This document shows positions 10,497 through 27,222 of a stretch of DNA of 64,000 nt, one piece after another. This stretch comes from Pezizomycotina sp. ARF18 (lineage: Eukaryota; Ascomycota), in the NCBI GenBank assembly GCA_002224055.1, contig AZLU01000024.1, positions 207,718-271,717 of the forward strand, in the 5' to 3' direction. A program made the translations under genes and the position numbers. The first letter of the stretch is position 1. Each line of letters opens with the position of its first letter. The notes beneath the pieces are model-generated. The model was not told the DNA's origin. It searched no databases and was given only the letters and a program-made list of their open reading frames with translations.

Positions 10497-12516
10497 CTAG
10501 TCCTCTTTACAAGCGGTCCAATTCTTCACCCGCCTCCGCAGGTCCTTCTCTTCGGGCGTTAGTTCGCTTTTGAATGCCACGGCGCAGGGAGCCTGAAGCT
10601 AACACAGTACATGCTCTTCTTCGGCGAAACTTTTCGGACAAATATAACCTTCACGCCGTCCTCGACGAACTCTAAAAGGCTTTTGTGGACGTCACTTGAC
10701 TTTTTCGAGTTCCTTGTTTCTGCGTTTTCATGTAAGCTCTTTCTACCTTCATCGGGTGGCCAAGGTAGCGGGAGACATCCTCGCATATGCTCGCCGCGGC
10801 CTTCGACGCCTCGGGTTCGTTCTTGAAGGTGTATACGTGTATTATCGGTAGCGGCACATCCGTGTAGGGTTGGAACCTCCGTTTCTTCGCCCTTGTGTAG
10901 TCCTTGGAATGCGTCTGAAAAGTTTTGCATATTAGTAGCGATTTGAAAAAGAGGAGCAATGGCAGGAGGGGGGGGGAGGGAAAAAAGGTAAAAAGCTCAC
11001 CTAAGAACTCAACAGCGGAGGCAGGAAGGTTCATGAGGTAGTGGGAGAAATGGTCCGGATATTCTATTACTTTCGTAAGCTCTGGCTTGTCGCGGCGATG
11101 CGAGGGCCACGTTACTTTGACCTTGCCTTCGTTCTGTATCGCTGCTGCGGATCTTCTGATAAATTCTCGTCCGTCGAGGTTGAAAGGTCGGACCAAGCCG
11201 GGGACCTGTAAGATTCGGAGTGTGTTAGGCTGTTTCATCCTTACATATGCTTGCTTTTCTTCTTTTCTGGAATGTAAATAAGCTTTCAAACTTACTATCC
11301 TATTCAGCTCTATATTGCACTTCAAGCTGGCATAGCTGTCCGGATTCAGATCGTTTGACCAGAACATAACCTTCTTCTTCTTCGCCGCAGGTATCGTAAA
11401 CGGGCCGACGCCAGCCATCACGTCGCAGACGACCTCTCCCTCGGAAAGCAATCGACGATCCGCTCGTGCTCTTTGTCCAGGCGGCTGTTGTAGTACACCT
11501 TCTCAAAGTTGAAACTTTAGAGGACAGCCGAAGCACGACGACTGGGTAACCTCGTAATTATCTTCACCGCCGATAAGTTCCATCGGGAACGTCCTGAACT
11601 CGCTGTGAAGACCTACGTCTTCGGTCTTGTTTACGACGGTTTTGATGTTGTGGCACATGTCTAAGATGACTTCTGCGATGATGTGCTTGTACGGCAGGAA
11701 CGGATCACGGAGGTTCAGGTGCGCTATGTGCCCAATAGTTGCGAAGGAGCCGGGTATTTCTCCATCCATGCCATCTGGCAGTATTGTACCTACTATTGTA
11801 TCTTTTCGTCACAAACAAGCCGGTATGAGATAGTTAGTGAATATAAGTACACACTATTCAGCAACAAGATCGCTACCAAACTCACCATAATTCCAGGAGC
11901 TGTAGTCGAACTGTAGCGTATATGGTATCAGCTCGATTGTTCCGTTTTTGACCAGCTCTTGACCTTCGGGACTGAGGGTAGATATGTCTAGAAGTGAGAA
12001 AAGGAATACGGTATAAGAGAAAGAAACATCCCCAAAATTGATAATAATAACCGGATAAGGATCTTGCGATTCAATGTCAAGTAAAGTCTGGCACCAGCTG
12101 ATCTGAGCCATGTTCCATAATACCTAGAATCGGCCGCACTAGACTTGCGGCTCTAGACATCCAAGTATCGACATTGTTTTCGAAACAGAAAATCATTATT
12201 TTTTAAAGGAAGGTTACCATACCATCAGGATTGATCAGGGAGATAACGGTATGCCCTTCTTTTGACCCTCCAATTCAAAAATTGAAGGAGCATGCTTAAT
12301 CCCAAGCCTCGTGGGTTCAGGTATCACGTCTCGACGCAAGGCACTTTTAACGGCTTGCAGCTTCTGGACATCGCTCACAACAGCAGCAGCAGATGGCAAG
12401 CTTTTCTTGAAATGCTCCTTGTTTAAAGTGCCGCTTATGTCCTTTTCAAACCGGAGCAATTCTGATATAGCTCGGATTTTCTCTTCTTTCTGTTTTAAAT
12501 TGTATAAACACGACAA
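10497..12516 (-). CDS. TRM5: tRNA (guanine37-N1)-methyltransferase Trm5
   Basis: Trm5 methylates N1 of G37 next to the anticodon, using S-adenosylmethionine, in cytosol/nucleus and mitochondria. Read on the minus strand: LNKEHFKKSLPSAAAVV, then NPD, a 235-base intron (11988-12222), DISTLSPEGQELVKNGTIEL, PYTLQFDYSSWNY, intron 11802-11885, IPGSFATIGHIAHLNLRD, PYKHIIAEVILD, EFRTFPMELIGGEDNYEV, the SAM-binding block VCDVMAGVGPFTIPAAKKK, NDLNPDSYASLKCNIELNRI, intron 11206-11295, VPGLVRPFNLDGREFIR, the catalytic-pocket NLP motif in HYLMNLPASAVEFLG, and intron 10915-11000. The C-terminus needs a final frame switch near 10575 and ends at 10497. The ATG at 12516 is the first available, but the first 25 residues look unlike the family and the true start may differ. 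Confidence 0.93.
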
Positions 12517-13466
12517 GTCAGTATTCTTTGGTTCGTATTAACGATTGAATATACGTATTTATAGCTCAATATAGCTTAGCTCTGTAAGCTATAGCCGTAG
12601 TTGCAGTTAATTACCTCCATGACTTGCATCAAACCTGGGAGGTTCTTTGGACTTTTGAAAGGGTCGTATCTGCTATGACTGCTACGGTAAAAATGCTGGC
12701 TAGGAGAACGACGAGATGCTCGAATAAAAACGGGCCTCTTGGGATCGCCTGGAGTGTTGCAGTGGATATCCTTCTTGCTATAAATGCAAAGGACATGTGC
12801 GAACAGCGCGCAATTCGTTAGAAGCTTTGTTGGTATTTAAATTCAAATACCAGACAATAAGAAAGTAGTAGCAGGATATCAGTTTTTGATATTTTGCTTC
12901 GTTGATTTGACTTCAAGTTCATCCCATCTTGAAGGTGTGACTCTTTCATATATGACGAATAGACGATAGAACGCTTCCCTCCAAAAAAACAACCACGATG
13001 GGATGAAAAGAGCTTTCTTTGAATTATTTTTTATTTTTATTTTTATTTTAATTTTAAATTTTTTTTTCTTAAACCCTTGATGTCTCTGGAGATATGTATT
13101 TTAAACTTCTCATATGAGGCGGAAGTTCCGTAAGAACCTCCGCAGCGTTACCGAGCAGCAAATGGGGGAAGGAGGAAACTATTCAAGTGAGCTTTACTTT
13201 TGCTTCTACGGATCCCCAGGGGAATAACTCTTTCCTGCTGTTAATGTTTAATTAATCTTATTAAATATACTTATCTCCCTTTTTTCAATTCTTTGAAATA
13301 TTTTTAGACCATTTCTATAAAGAGTGTCATGGATACTGTATCTTTGTATTCTAGATACCTGAGGGCTGTAAAGCTACACTATAAAAAGGAGAAGAAATAA
13401 GACGACCATCCAAATATTTTATACAATTAGTGAGGAAAGCCCGCCGCCGTCGCCTCCTCCTGCGCC
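12517..13466. other. Divergent promoter region of TRM5 and SEC10
   Basis: TRM5 (-) and SEC10 (+) are transcribed away from each other, so both promoters lie here. At 12640-12830 the plus strand has cysteine-rich snippets (CYDCYGKNAG, then CYKCKGHV in the same direction) that recall a zinc-binding fold, but they are separated by stops and I cannot assign them. An AT-rich block with T runs lies at 13020-13070. Confidence 0.45.
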
Positions 13467-16142
13467 ATGGCTGAGGGTCTTGGAGGTCGCTCTACGCGAC
13501 AAACTCTCACACGTTCGATCTTGACACCTTCTCGGTACCTTTACATATCTCCTTGGGCTTTTTCCACTATTCTTCTTGTGCCCTCCATAAATTCGTTCAG
13601 CAGTCTTTTGCGGTAGCTAACTAGGGGAGGCGTCTTCGCGACGGTCTGATTTAGGCAAAAGAGTTATAAATTAGGATTTCATAGAAGGGTTAAGTCAAAA
13701 TATTACAACGCAGAGGAAATCCTGAACGGGTACCAGCAGCAATGGTATATAGGACATTCTCGAGTTGTTGTTTTACCTTTTTCCTCAAATGAACCAACAG
13801 ATTTTATGAATAAAAGGCTTATTGTGGATTGTCTTTGGATACAGCAGCCTTCGACCCAAAACCGTACATCCGGACGTTCGAGAGCGCTCTTCAACGACTA
13901 AAGGATCTTAACCAGGACTTGGCAGACAGCGAAAGCGAACTGAAAGAAGGCGTGAGGAGAGCAGAGATAGAGCACGGCAGGAAGATCAACGAGCTCGGAA
14001 GGAAGCTGGAGATCACGCTCGAGAGGTTCAAAAGCTGGACGTCAACATCGGCAGCACGGCGGTCAAGATTGGCGAGAAACTCGAGCTGCTGGATAAGCAG
14101 CGGAGGAGGTCCATCGATGCCAAGTTTTTGATCGATGCTACGTGGAATTCAGCCGAGGGGATATTTCTCGGCTTGAGCGCATGCGGAAGAATGGCCGAAT
14201 TGACGATAGTATCAGGTGCGCGTAATCAGCAGGCAGCTCATGTCTATTGCCGAGAAGCTGGACCTCTCGAGCGGCGATCGGACTAGGAATCTGATTGAGA
14301 AGTTCTCGGAAAGTTTGGAAAAGGACCTGCTGCACCAGTTCGACGTGGCGTACAGGCAAATGACATTATCGCTATGAAAGGGTGCGCGCAGGTACTACAC
14401 GATTTCAACGGAGGAGCCTCCGTCAAGGCGCTTTTCGTGAACCAGCACGAGTTCTTTATTACCAAGCAGCATATATCACGAGTGAGGTTACGCTGGGAGA
14501 GAGACCTGGGACAAGCTTCCGGACCCCGATGCTGACCCACCTCCTCTGGAGAAAAGCTTGGCTGAGATAGTTCAAACTGCATCTACCGTCGTGAAGCAGA
14601 GTCGTCCCTGATCAAAGATGTGTTTCCGATTCCCGAGGACGTAATGAAGATTTCCTGCAGAGGATCTTCCAGCAGACAATCCAGCAGCGCTGGAGATGGT
14701 CTTGGAGAAGGCGGAGACAGTGTCGCCGCTGGCATTCCTAAGAACTTTGCAGGCTTCCAGGATGCTATCGACAGTTTGATAGAAGACCTGAAGAGCCATG
14801 GCCTCATCGAGAATCCGCAACGTATAAGCTCGAGCGAGATCCTTACGTGCCTAGAGCAAAACATGGACGACCTTTTTACTCCCTACATGGAAGGTTCTAT
14901 CCGGTATATCGAACGGGAAAAAATCCTTGGAGGACTTGTATGAGTCCATCCTGTTCAAGTTCAATACGTTTCATCTTAGGAGGAAGAAGCTCGCGAACAC
15001 GACCATCATCGACCGCTTCAAGACGCAGATACAGAGCAGCACTGCTTCAGCTAGAGACCGCGTTTATACAGCAACTGCAGGAGTCAGAAGCAATGAACCC
15101 CCGCAGAAGGAACAACTTCTTCGACTTGCCGGATAGGTTCTTTTACTGAAAGGAAAGGTAAAACGGAAGACAAGCTCGCCGACATCGAGCTCGAAGAGAC
15201 GGATGGGGACGTATCCGTGGAGGTTTCGAAGCGCATGCTTAAATGGTTAGCTGAAAGCGTGGACGTTCTCTGGAAATGAGCCCTTCCTCCGATACACCGA
15301 AGGACGCGGCAATCTTTCTATCCGTACTTCTCGAGCACGTGGGTATATACGTCGAAACGGCGCTGGACGCCTGCATGGACTTCGCGGCTACCGCGGAAAA
15401 CGCGAGGCTAGAGCCCGATTTGTCATATTTCCAGGAACTAGACCCCATCTCAACGGTCCTCCATCTCATCTTCAAAACCATTGACACGGTTCTCATCCCG
15501 CTGTCTCAGTCGTCGCTCACGTACGGAGGGAGATGAACCTGACAGAGCACCGGTATAAGATCAAGGTGGAAGAACGGATGAACATGGTCATACAGAAGAC
15601 GATCGACATCATCATGCAATACATAGTGAGCCTCCTGCAGAAGCAGGCCAAGCGTGATTTCCGCCCGAGGGACGACGATGTGCACCTCACAACCTTACAG
15701 ACGCCGACCTGCCTAGCTATATCAGCCTTCATAAGCAAAGTCCACAATCTCGCCACCAATTCTTTATCAGGATCGAATCTGGACGCTTTCCTCCTCGAGG
15801 TCGCGACCGGCTTTAGGACGCGGTTCCTCGAGCACTTACGCCGGAATACCTTTAACGCCGCCGGAGACTGATGCTGACTAAGGATATTGTCCACTACCAG
15901 GACATATTCAGCAAGTGGGACTTTGGTACAGCTCTCTCGGAAGGGGCGAAGTCCAAGGACTCGATCAAGGAAGGATGGGAGCTTCTTCACGAAGTCGGCA
16001 ACCTGTACATGGTACCTGCGAGCGCTCTGAAGGACAAGATCCGCGACGGCTTCCTGGCGAAGGCGAAGAGGAGCTATTGCTACCGTACCTGCAGAAGCGA
16101 GAGGACTACCTTTCTGCCGGTATCGAGAAATTGGTTAGTTGA
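13467..16142 (+). CDS. SEC10: Exocyst complex component Sec10
   Basis: Sec10 is one of eight exocyst subunits that tether secretory vesicles to the plasma membrane. The ATG at 13467 starts MAEGLGG, with SHTFDLDTFS in the next frame. Intron 13535-13654 leads to a short exon reading DFIEGLSQ, and intron 13745-13844 (last exon bases AATG) leads to AFDPKPYIRTFESALQRLKD. A coiled-coil region follows (ELKEGVRRAEIEHGRKINEL), as expected at the N-terminus. Later landmarks are GDRTRNLIEKFSESLEKDLL, LHDFNGGASVKALFVNQHEF, MDDLFTPYMEG, DTPKDAAIFLSVLLEHVGIY, QELDPISTVLHLIFKTID, HRYKIKVEERMNMVIQKTID and SAFISKVHNLATNSLSGSNL. The end reads LLLPYLQKREDYLSAGIEKL before the stop at 16142. Frame breaks are frequent, for example near 14040, 14130-14230, 14380-14620, 14720-14760 and 15870. 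Confidence 0.95.
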
Positions 16143-17095
16143 ACGCCTCGTCAATTTCGATTCTACATATTATAAATCAGCTACTAATGAATTCCTTGTA
16201 ATCTACAGGTGATCGAATAATTATATTTTTCATGAGGTTAACTTAGATACTCGAGGTATTTTCAAATTATGACAATAATAAGGATGTTATAGCAGGATGG
16301 AGTTCAAAAGGTGTTGGGATTGTTTGTATGCTTAATGATTAATTTTGGGTAGATACTTCGCGGCATCATCCCCCCCCCCCCTTTATTTTTATTTTTTATT
16401 TTTTTAATATACTCAAATTACTACTGTTCTCCATGTAAAAACTTAAAAAAGAGAGGGATGAAAGAAAAGAACAAAGGAAAAAGAAGAAAATTGTATCGCA
16501 GTGCTAGGAATGAATCCAATAGCCCTGTCGCCTTCGCCTAAAGATCCAGAGAGGCTTTATAAAGCCAAATCCTTCTACCTTCCTCACAAAGTCAGTAATT
16601 TAAGCTTATTCTGACGGACTTGACAGGAGTTTCTTCATATTGAATGTTTCCGAATAGGTAAATCTTGGTATCTTGATCTTTTCTATATCCAAGCTATAAT
16701 ATCAGCTCTTTGCGCTTTGATAGCATGGCCCACATGATACGTGATTAGGCACAATAATAGCACCGAAGACATGGAACTCGTGAAGCCTTGTTCTCTAAGA
16801 ATACATTAATGATAGGTATTTACAAGTATGGAAGTGAAAAGCTATGCGCAAAAGGAAAGTCAGAAATAGTATAAACCGACCGCTTGCACACATTTATAAC
16901 ATAATGGAAAAACAAGTCTATAAGAAGAAGCATGGTGCTTTGTTTCGGAGTCAAAAGGATGCTCAGGAGGAGACTCTCTTTGTATTAAAATTACGAAGAC
17001 GATAAGTTCAACGAAACCCATGCAAGCTTTTGCATTTATATTATAGGATCAACTTATTTATTTGAAATATAACACCTCATGGGACCAAAAGCGAT
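16143..17095. other. Convergent intergenic region
   Basis: SEC10 (+) and ERG26 (-) end towards each other here. It is AT-rich, with a C12 run followed by T-rich DNA near 16370-16405. No gene seen. Confidence 0.55.
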
Positions 17096-18390
17096 TTATT
17101 GCGACTTTTTGTCTGCTTGTGCCTGCTCTTCTGCATTGACCCACTATATATCCACCCCCAAAAAAAGGGTAATCAGTATCATTTATTAACCGCTTATCTT
17201 TCTAACATTCGATAATAAGAAATGGAAAGTCTACGTACCTCTATCGTTTTCTTCATTCCCTCCACAAGTCCGACCAAAGGCTCGTACCCGAGCAGCGTCC
17301 TCGCCTTCCCTATATTAAAGTAACGGTGGACGCAGGAGAACTTGACCCTAAACCTCGTGAAACCCGGTTCCTTCCTCACCAAGCCAGCCCACATCTCTGC
17401 TAAAAATGCAACAACGATCCCGACATCCCTGGGCATCGTAATGTGCCAGTTCCTGACGTGGCCCTTGAGAGCCCACAACGTCCTCGGAAATCCCAAAAGT
17501 AGGTCGGCTCACCGTTCGTGACGAATATCGGAGCTCCGTCGACGCGGGACATGGGTCTACGCTTTCCGGCGAGGGCCCGCTGGAGTGCTGCGCCAGCAAG
17601 ACGGAGCCAGCGAGGAGGTGCGCGTACGCGACATTGGTGATGAACGTCCAATCGAAGAGGTTGTGATTATCGCCGAGCTGCCACATCGTCTGCTTATTTT
17701 TTAGAACATTGAGGAAGCCTGGTATGGCTTGCTTGTCGCCGGGACCGAAGATGCCCGCGGGCCGCAGGGCGGTTGTGAGCATGCCATTCGTGCCATTGGC
17801 CTTCAGTGCTACTTCTTCTGCTAAAGCCTATAGATGGATATGGAGTCTCTAGTTAGTGGGAAAGTTATAAAGAAAAGGCCAAATCTTTTTTCAGAATAGC
17901 GAGAGAGAGAGGTAAAAGAATAGTTGACAACCTTCGACTCATTGTAAGCATCCAAGGCGACAACGGGGACCAGATAAGATTCGTCCGCATTAATCAAATC
18001 CGTCCCGTCAAACACCACGCCAGCACTGCTCGTATATACGAGAGCTTTAACCCCCACTGCAGCGCTAGCTTCGACAATGTTTCTTGTTCCCTCGACGTTA
18101 ACCTTCATATATACCTCTTTACCCATGCCGTGGACAGGACTTGCAGTGTGGATAACGACTTCAGGTCTGGCGTGCGTGAAGACGTCATCGAGCTGCTGCC
18201 TCTTCGTGATATCCGTGGCGTAGTAGTCGACACCGGTGAACCTTTCCTCCGACAGCCGTAGGTCGCAGACGGTGATCTTGCAGTCCGGGTGCGAGGCTAT
18301 CAGCAGCTTCACGATTTCATGACCGAGGAAACCGCAGCCGCCGATGACGGCGCAAGATGAGATTGGGGTATCGTTTCGGACTTTTTCCAT
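17096..18390 (-). CDS. ERG26: Erg26-type sterol-4-alpha-carboxylate 3-dehydrogenase
   Basis: Erg26 oxidatively decarboxylates 4-carboxysterols in ergosterol synthesis at the ER. The protein belongs to the 3-beta-hydroxysteroid dehydrogenase branch of extended short-chain dehydrogenases. The minus-strand ATG at 18390 leads to the NAD-binding motif in CAVIGGCGFLGHEIVKLL (about residues 13-30), then VVIHTASPVHGMGKEVYMKV, GTRNIVEASAAVGVKALVYT and the catalytic YxxxK in DAYNESK. Intron 17828-17931 joins SK to ALAEEVALKANGTNGMLTT. Next come LRPAGIFGPGDKQAIPGFL and DWTFITNVAYAHLLAG. A stretch near 17500-17600 is frame-broken. The C-terminus (KARTLLGYEPLVGLVEGMKK) continues through intron 17144-17238 to WVNAEEQAQADKKSQ and a stop at 17096. 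A related 3-beta-HSD with another substrate cannot be excluded, but the length and tail fit Erg26. Confidence 0.9.
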
Positions 18391-19586
18391 TGCGAAATCG
18401 GTATAAAGAACTTTAATTTTTGTAGGTCTAGGGCTCGATCGTCGCCAAGGGTATTATACGCGCGTTCTTGCAAGTTGCGTTAGAGGATAAGGGATAAGCT
18501 CTCGAGAGGATTAAAATCGTACGCGTTGGTAGGTAAAACAGATTCGATTAGCAACGAGCAATTGAGGGTCAATTGATTAGTCATTAGCAGTTTGCGACGG
18601 TTCAAGAGAGGTGGTGATTAGGGGAAAGAAAGAAAGGAAATGAAAAAAAGTGTAGTGCTTTTTTTGAAGTTCGATCGAGGCCAGGGCGGTATTTTTCGGG
18701 TCGCGGACACCGGAAAGCGGATCAGCAGCAAAAAAAAAAAAAAAACGTCAAACTCAAACAAAAGCGATACTTTACTTTCGCCGTTATCTCATCAACACAA
18801 AAAAAAAAAAAAATGAATGGTCCTTACTTATTCCACACCCGCTTCCATGCTTACTACTCCTTCTTTCCAAATAAATGTATACGTTTTTCAATAATATATA
18901 CTATCAGAATATACCTTAGTTACTCTCAAATGATTATCCGGGTTAACTTACGAAAGTGGACCCGGCACACAAGTTGTGTGTAGCGAGCGCTACGTAACTC
19001 TTTTTATAATGAGGCTCGGTTAACGCGGTAGCTGACGTCGAGATTCCAAAAAGGAAAAAGGAGGAAAACGAGATTAAGCTGAAGCTAAACTGCTGCTGCT
19101 CAATAGATTATTGTGATTGAACGGGGCGCCTGATTATGTATCAAAGGTTGTAGTTAACGTTATTGGTAGGGGTTAGATACAAAGTTGTAGTTGAATGCTA
19201 GCTGGTAGCTGAAGGTATCACCAGTATACTCTGGAAGAAACGCTTTGATACTTCTATAAGTAACTAGCAGGAATTGTACACGTACTTGTTAATATAGGCT
19301 ATTAATTCTTCCCAAATTGGACCGCAGCGCCGAGTGAAATAGAATGCTAGAACTCCTTCTTAACGAAGTCCAATGTGATATTGTTGTTATAGTACGATAA
19401 ATTACAAGAAATTACTTAATACTATGGCATGCTAATGAGGGCTTTCATCTATCTATATAATGTCTATATTCAACTCTATACTTCTTTTGGTCAAGTAAAG
19501 ATAAAATGGTATTACAAGAGGTATGAACGATAGATAAAAAAAAAAAAATATGACCACTAAATAGAAACATCCAGAAATGCGCCTTT
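18391..19586. other. Intergenic, ERG26 promoter and PEX6 3' end
   Basis: Both neighbours are on the minus strand, so this holds the ERG26 promoter and the end of PEX6. A16 and A14 runs occur near 18730 and 18800. A 65-codon minus-strand frame at 19445-19642 overlaps the end of PEX6 and is not convincing. No further gene seen. Confidence 0.5.
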
Positions 19587-23596
<4,010 letters not shown>

Positions 23597-24176
23597 GTCG
23601 TTTACTTTCGAGCCTGAATTGCGCCGTGCGGATATTTATTCTTGCAATTGCTAACAGAGGAGAAAGCGATAGAAAAGCCGTGAATTACGTAATATGAGGA
23701 GGAAAAAAACTGGATCTCTGGTCATAGGCCCTTCTTTATATACGGTTTTTTTATTCCCGCGGCTTGGGTTTGGCTGGTTGGTCAAATGAACGGGCGTGTG
23801 TCTATCTATCTATGTATGTGTGTGTCCCTGGCGGTTTCCGTGCCGAATCTCCACCAAAAAGTTGGAAATTTTTTGCCGAGGGAAGGAATTTATAAAAAAC
23901 AAAACAACAAAAAAGACTCACACGACAACCACGAGATACTTCTTGGGATTCTTGAGATCGTATAATACTACCTAAGTATTTATGCTGTAATCAAAAGTCA
24001 TATCTATAGCTTTTAGCGACGTAAAAATCTATCACAAAGCATTACCAGCACAGAATAATTACAAAAACGCCGTGATTTCTTTTTTCTTTGTTTTCCCTCC
24101 TCATCATAGTAACTAATTTTTACGTTTTCTTTCTCTTTTCCTTCTTCCTGTTTTTGAACTACCTTGCGAAAACGTT
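23597..24176. other. Intergenic, PEX6 promoter and ADE13 3' end
   Basis: Both neighbours are on the minus strand. It contains a short run of 4-base ATCT-like repeats near 23800-23825 and T-rich stretches near 24080-24150. No gene seen. Confidence 0.55.
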
Positions 24177-25768
24177 TTAGACATGCAACGTCACATCTTC
24201 AACTTTGCCGATAGCTTCCTTCCACGGCTTGAGAGCTTCCTCGACATAGTTATGTACGAAGGCCTCCGTCTGTTGGGGTGCACGTCCGACGAAAGTCTCG
24301 GGCTTGAGCAATTCATCTAGATCTCCCCAGATTTTCTCGAAGAAGATACGCTCGATAAGGTCGTTGCTTTCTCCTCGGTTCTTAACCGTGTTACCGGCCT
24401 CCTGAGAGTGCTGCCTAATAGCTTCGTGGACTTCCTGCCTTGAGGCTCATACTTAACCATTCGCATGATGATGTTCTCTGTCGCCATGAAAGGAAGCTCT
24501 TCCCTGATCAATTTTCCAATGACAGCTGGGTAGACGACCAGACGGAGGATGTTGAGGAGAAGCGATAGAATGATGTCCGCTAGTAGGAATGAGTCTGGGA
24601 TCATGAGCGGCGGATGCACTATCGTCCAGAGAACGCTCGAACCACTGAGACGCATATGTACTGAGCTGTAGTCATAGAACCCTGTTAAAAAAAAAAAAAA
24701 AAGAAAAAGTGGGATAGGAGGAAATGTAGCGTGGTGGTCAGCTCCTTACCGCATCGGCAGACTTGTTCTTCAGATTTTTCCAAGAGAACACATTCTTTCC
24801 GACCTCATAGGGTTGCGCTTATACGCCATCGCGGAGCTTCCAAATCTGATCCTTCCCGAAAGGCTCTTCCATTTCCTTGTTGTGCGCCAGCATCCGGATC
24901 TGCAGCCGATATGTTCGGCTGTGGCTCCAAACCCAGACAAAGCCTGTACAACGTCAACGTCCACCTTTCTCGAGTATGTCTGCCCGAGACAGGGTAAACG
25001 TGGTCGAAAGCCATCTCGGTTACCAGCCTGTCGAGCTCAACCTTGTCGTGGTCACCTTCGAATATAGCCAGGAAGGAAGCTTGGGTCCCGTAGTACCCTT
25101 GACGCCGCGGAAGCCAATGTCTTACGGGCGCGAGTGAAATTGCGGAGATCCATGAGAAGTTCATGAATCCATAGCGTAGCACGCTTGCCAACGGTGGTCA
25201 GCTGTGCGGGTTGGCCATGGGTATAACCGAGGCATGGCAAGTCTTTGTACTGTAAAGCGAATTCGGAAAGCCGGTGTGTTACCGTGGCGAGCTTCGGAAG
25301 CAGGATGTCGAAACTTTTCGAAGGAAGATAAGGTCCGCATTGTCGGTGCAGTAACAAGATGTAGCTGTAATTAATTTCACATGGAGAAAAAAAAAAGATT
25401 AGTAAAGAGCTTAATTTATTTAATAGAATGGCAAAAGTTGACAGTCAAATTTACCTCCGAGATGTATGATTCGGCTGCGGCAGGCGCCCTCAGACCAAAA
25501 GCGTGGACATGCGCCATAACGTGGAGCCGGCGCCGTTTTCCTCGGCAGCTATCTTAAAATCTTCGTCTGTGAGCTCCAAGTTTGCTTCCATCTGGGCGAC
25601 AGCTTCGTCAGAGATCGAGACGCCGAGCTGCTTCTCAGCCTTGGCTAGCCAAAGCCAGAGCTGGCGCCAGGTTCTGAAGCGCGTCTGCGGTGAAAACAGC
25701 TCGCTCATATCCTTGCTGGTGTTCCAGCGGCCCGCCAGTGGGGTCATGTAAATCGATTGGGACGCCAT
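24177..25768 (-). CDS. ADE13: Adenylosuccinate lyase
   Basis: This enzyme of the fumarase/aspartase superfamily acts twice in purine synthesis: it splits SAICAR to AICAR and adenylosuccinate to AMP, releasing fumarate. The minus-strand ATG at 25768 starts [20 protein letters not shown]. After a frame break the text reads IIHLG, and intron 25365-25454 joins it in phase to [16 protein letters not shown]. Then come [16 protein letters not shown]-type text (here [20 protein letters not shown]) and [16 protein letters not shown]. The superfamily signature [16 protein letters not shown] is intact on the minus strand near 24800-24850. Intron 24666-24749 joins SADA to [16 protein letters not shown]. 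The C-terminus reads [38 protein letters not shown] and VEDVTLHV-stop at 24177. Frame breaks occur near 25526, 25080-25130, 24890-24960 and 24420. Confidence 0.97.
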
Positions 25769-27222
25769 TGCAGGAGCGTAATGTGGCTAACCGTTATACT
25801 GAGCTGTAAAAGAATAACAATTGGAAATGGATCGAAGGGTTTATATGGGGAATAGAATATCTTTTGAGTCTTATTCCGCTCAATGACAATTGAAGATGAT
25901 TGGAAAACAAAAATATAGGGAAAAAGTAAAGATAAAATAAATTCGAAGGGATTCGAAAGGGGAAAAAAAAAAAAAAAAAATTGGTGGGCCATTTTTTGTA
26001 CACTTCCCAGAGGCAAATTTTGGGTTTTCTTTTCATCCGAACATATCTGCCAGGAGGCGAAACCGAATTGACTTTTGAGCCTGATAATAATAATAGTATT
26101 TACTTCAAGTACGGAAGAGAATAAAAGCAACGCAAATTGAATATATATACAGCCTGGACCACATGGCTTTGATAATTAAACATCTCTATTGGTTTAGTAC
26201 GGAATCAAGGAGAGAGAGAGACATTTAAAAAGACAACCCAGAACATTCTGGTGATATACAATAATATAATACTTCCAGGTATCGACAAAAGCGCTATCGA
26301 GGTTGATAAAAGACCTTACGTCCCTATTTGTATCTAACTGATTGACTATACAATATATTATTACTTATATTCGTTCAATACTGATTAGTACTTAGAGATT
26401 CGAAAGAATGACATTACTTGAAAAGAAAAATGACTGCATAATTCAATGACAGAAAGGTACATATTGCTCTCTCTTGTATTCAAAGGAGATAATGATGGCA
26501 GAGAGATTAGAGACTAAATAGAATTGACAAGACAGATAGCATATAAGATATGTAAATGCGATGAGAGCTATATGGCATATATACAGTGCGATTAAAGAAC
26601 TGAAAAAAAAAAAAACAAGTATACTCATGATCAAATGAAAAGACCTTTTAGAACTCCCCGAAAACTTCCGGTGCTGGCAATGGCTCCAGAAAAAAAAAAA
26701 AAAAACGAATTACAATACAATTAGAGCAATACTCGAAAAAGAACGACTAAAAAAGACCAGAAACACTAGGGCTGCGTAAAAGAAGCCCATGCATGGGGAA
26801 CCATTGAAGTAGTTCCTCGGGAAAAAAAAAAGAGCGCGTCGAATATTAGACCATGTGCATGCGCTGTGCGGTATTAAAGAGATAATAGGGTATTGATATC
26901 AGAGATACCCCAAGAAAAATATAAGTATCCCAGCCAGACAAAGGAAGTTGTAACGAAAGGAGAGAATTAAGAACGGTTAAACAAAAGGAATGAAGATGGA
27001 ATGAATGGGAAGTGAAGAGAGGGAATATAAGCAACAACTAGAAACGAGATACAATACACAATATGCAAAGTACTCAGCAATTTCCAATGGATGCCCGCAA
27101 ACTTTTTTTCCTCTTCTGTTTTCGTGACGTCGTTACTTTTATAGCGGAATAATACTTAGATAATAGAAGAAGGAATGGAGAAATGTCGGCTTCAAAAACG
27201 ACTAAAGAGTTCTAACGCTTCA
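25769..27222. other. Intergenic, ADE13 promoter region
   Basis: About 1.45 kb of AT-rich DNA with A-runs at 25961-25980, 26603-26615 and 26691-26704. Several short minus-strand frames here are Phe/Leu/Ser-rich and look like translated AT-rich DNA. It holds the ADE13 promoter and the 3' end of the methyltransferase gene. No gene seen. Confidence 0.5.

Noticed and set aside
12640-12830. Cysteine-rich snippets that look like a zinc knuckle or DnaJ zinc finger
   Set aside because: The snippets are separated by stops, lack the full Cys/His spacing and have no supporting context.
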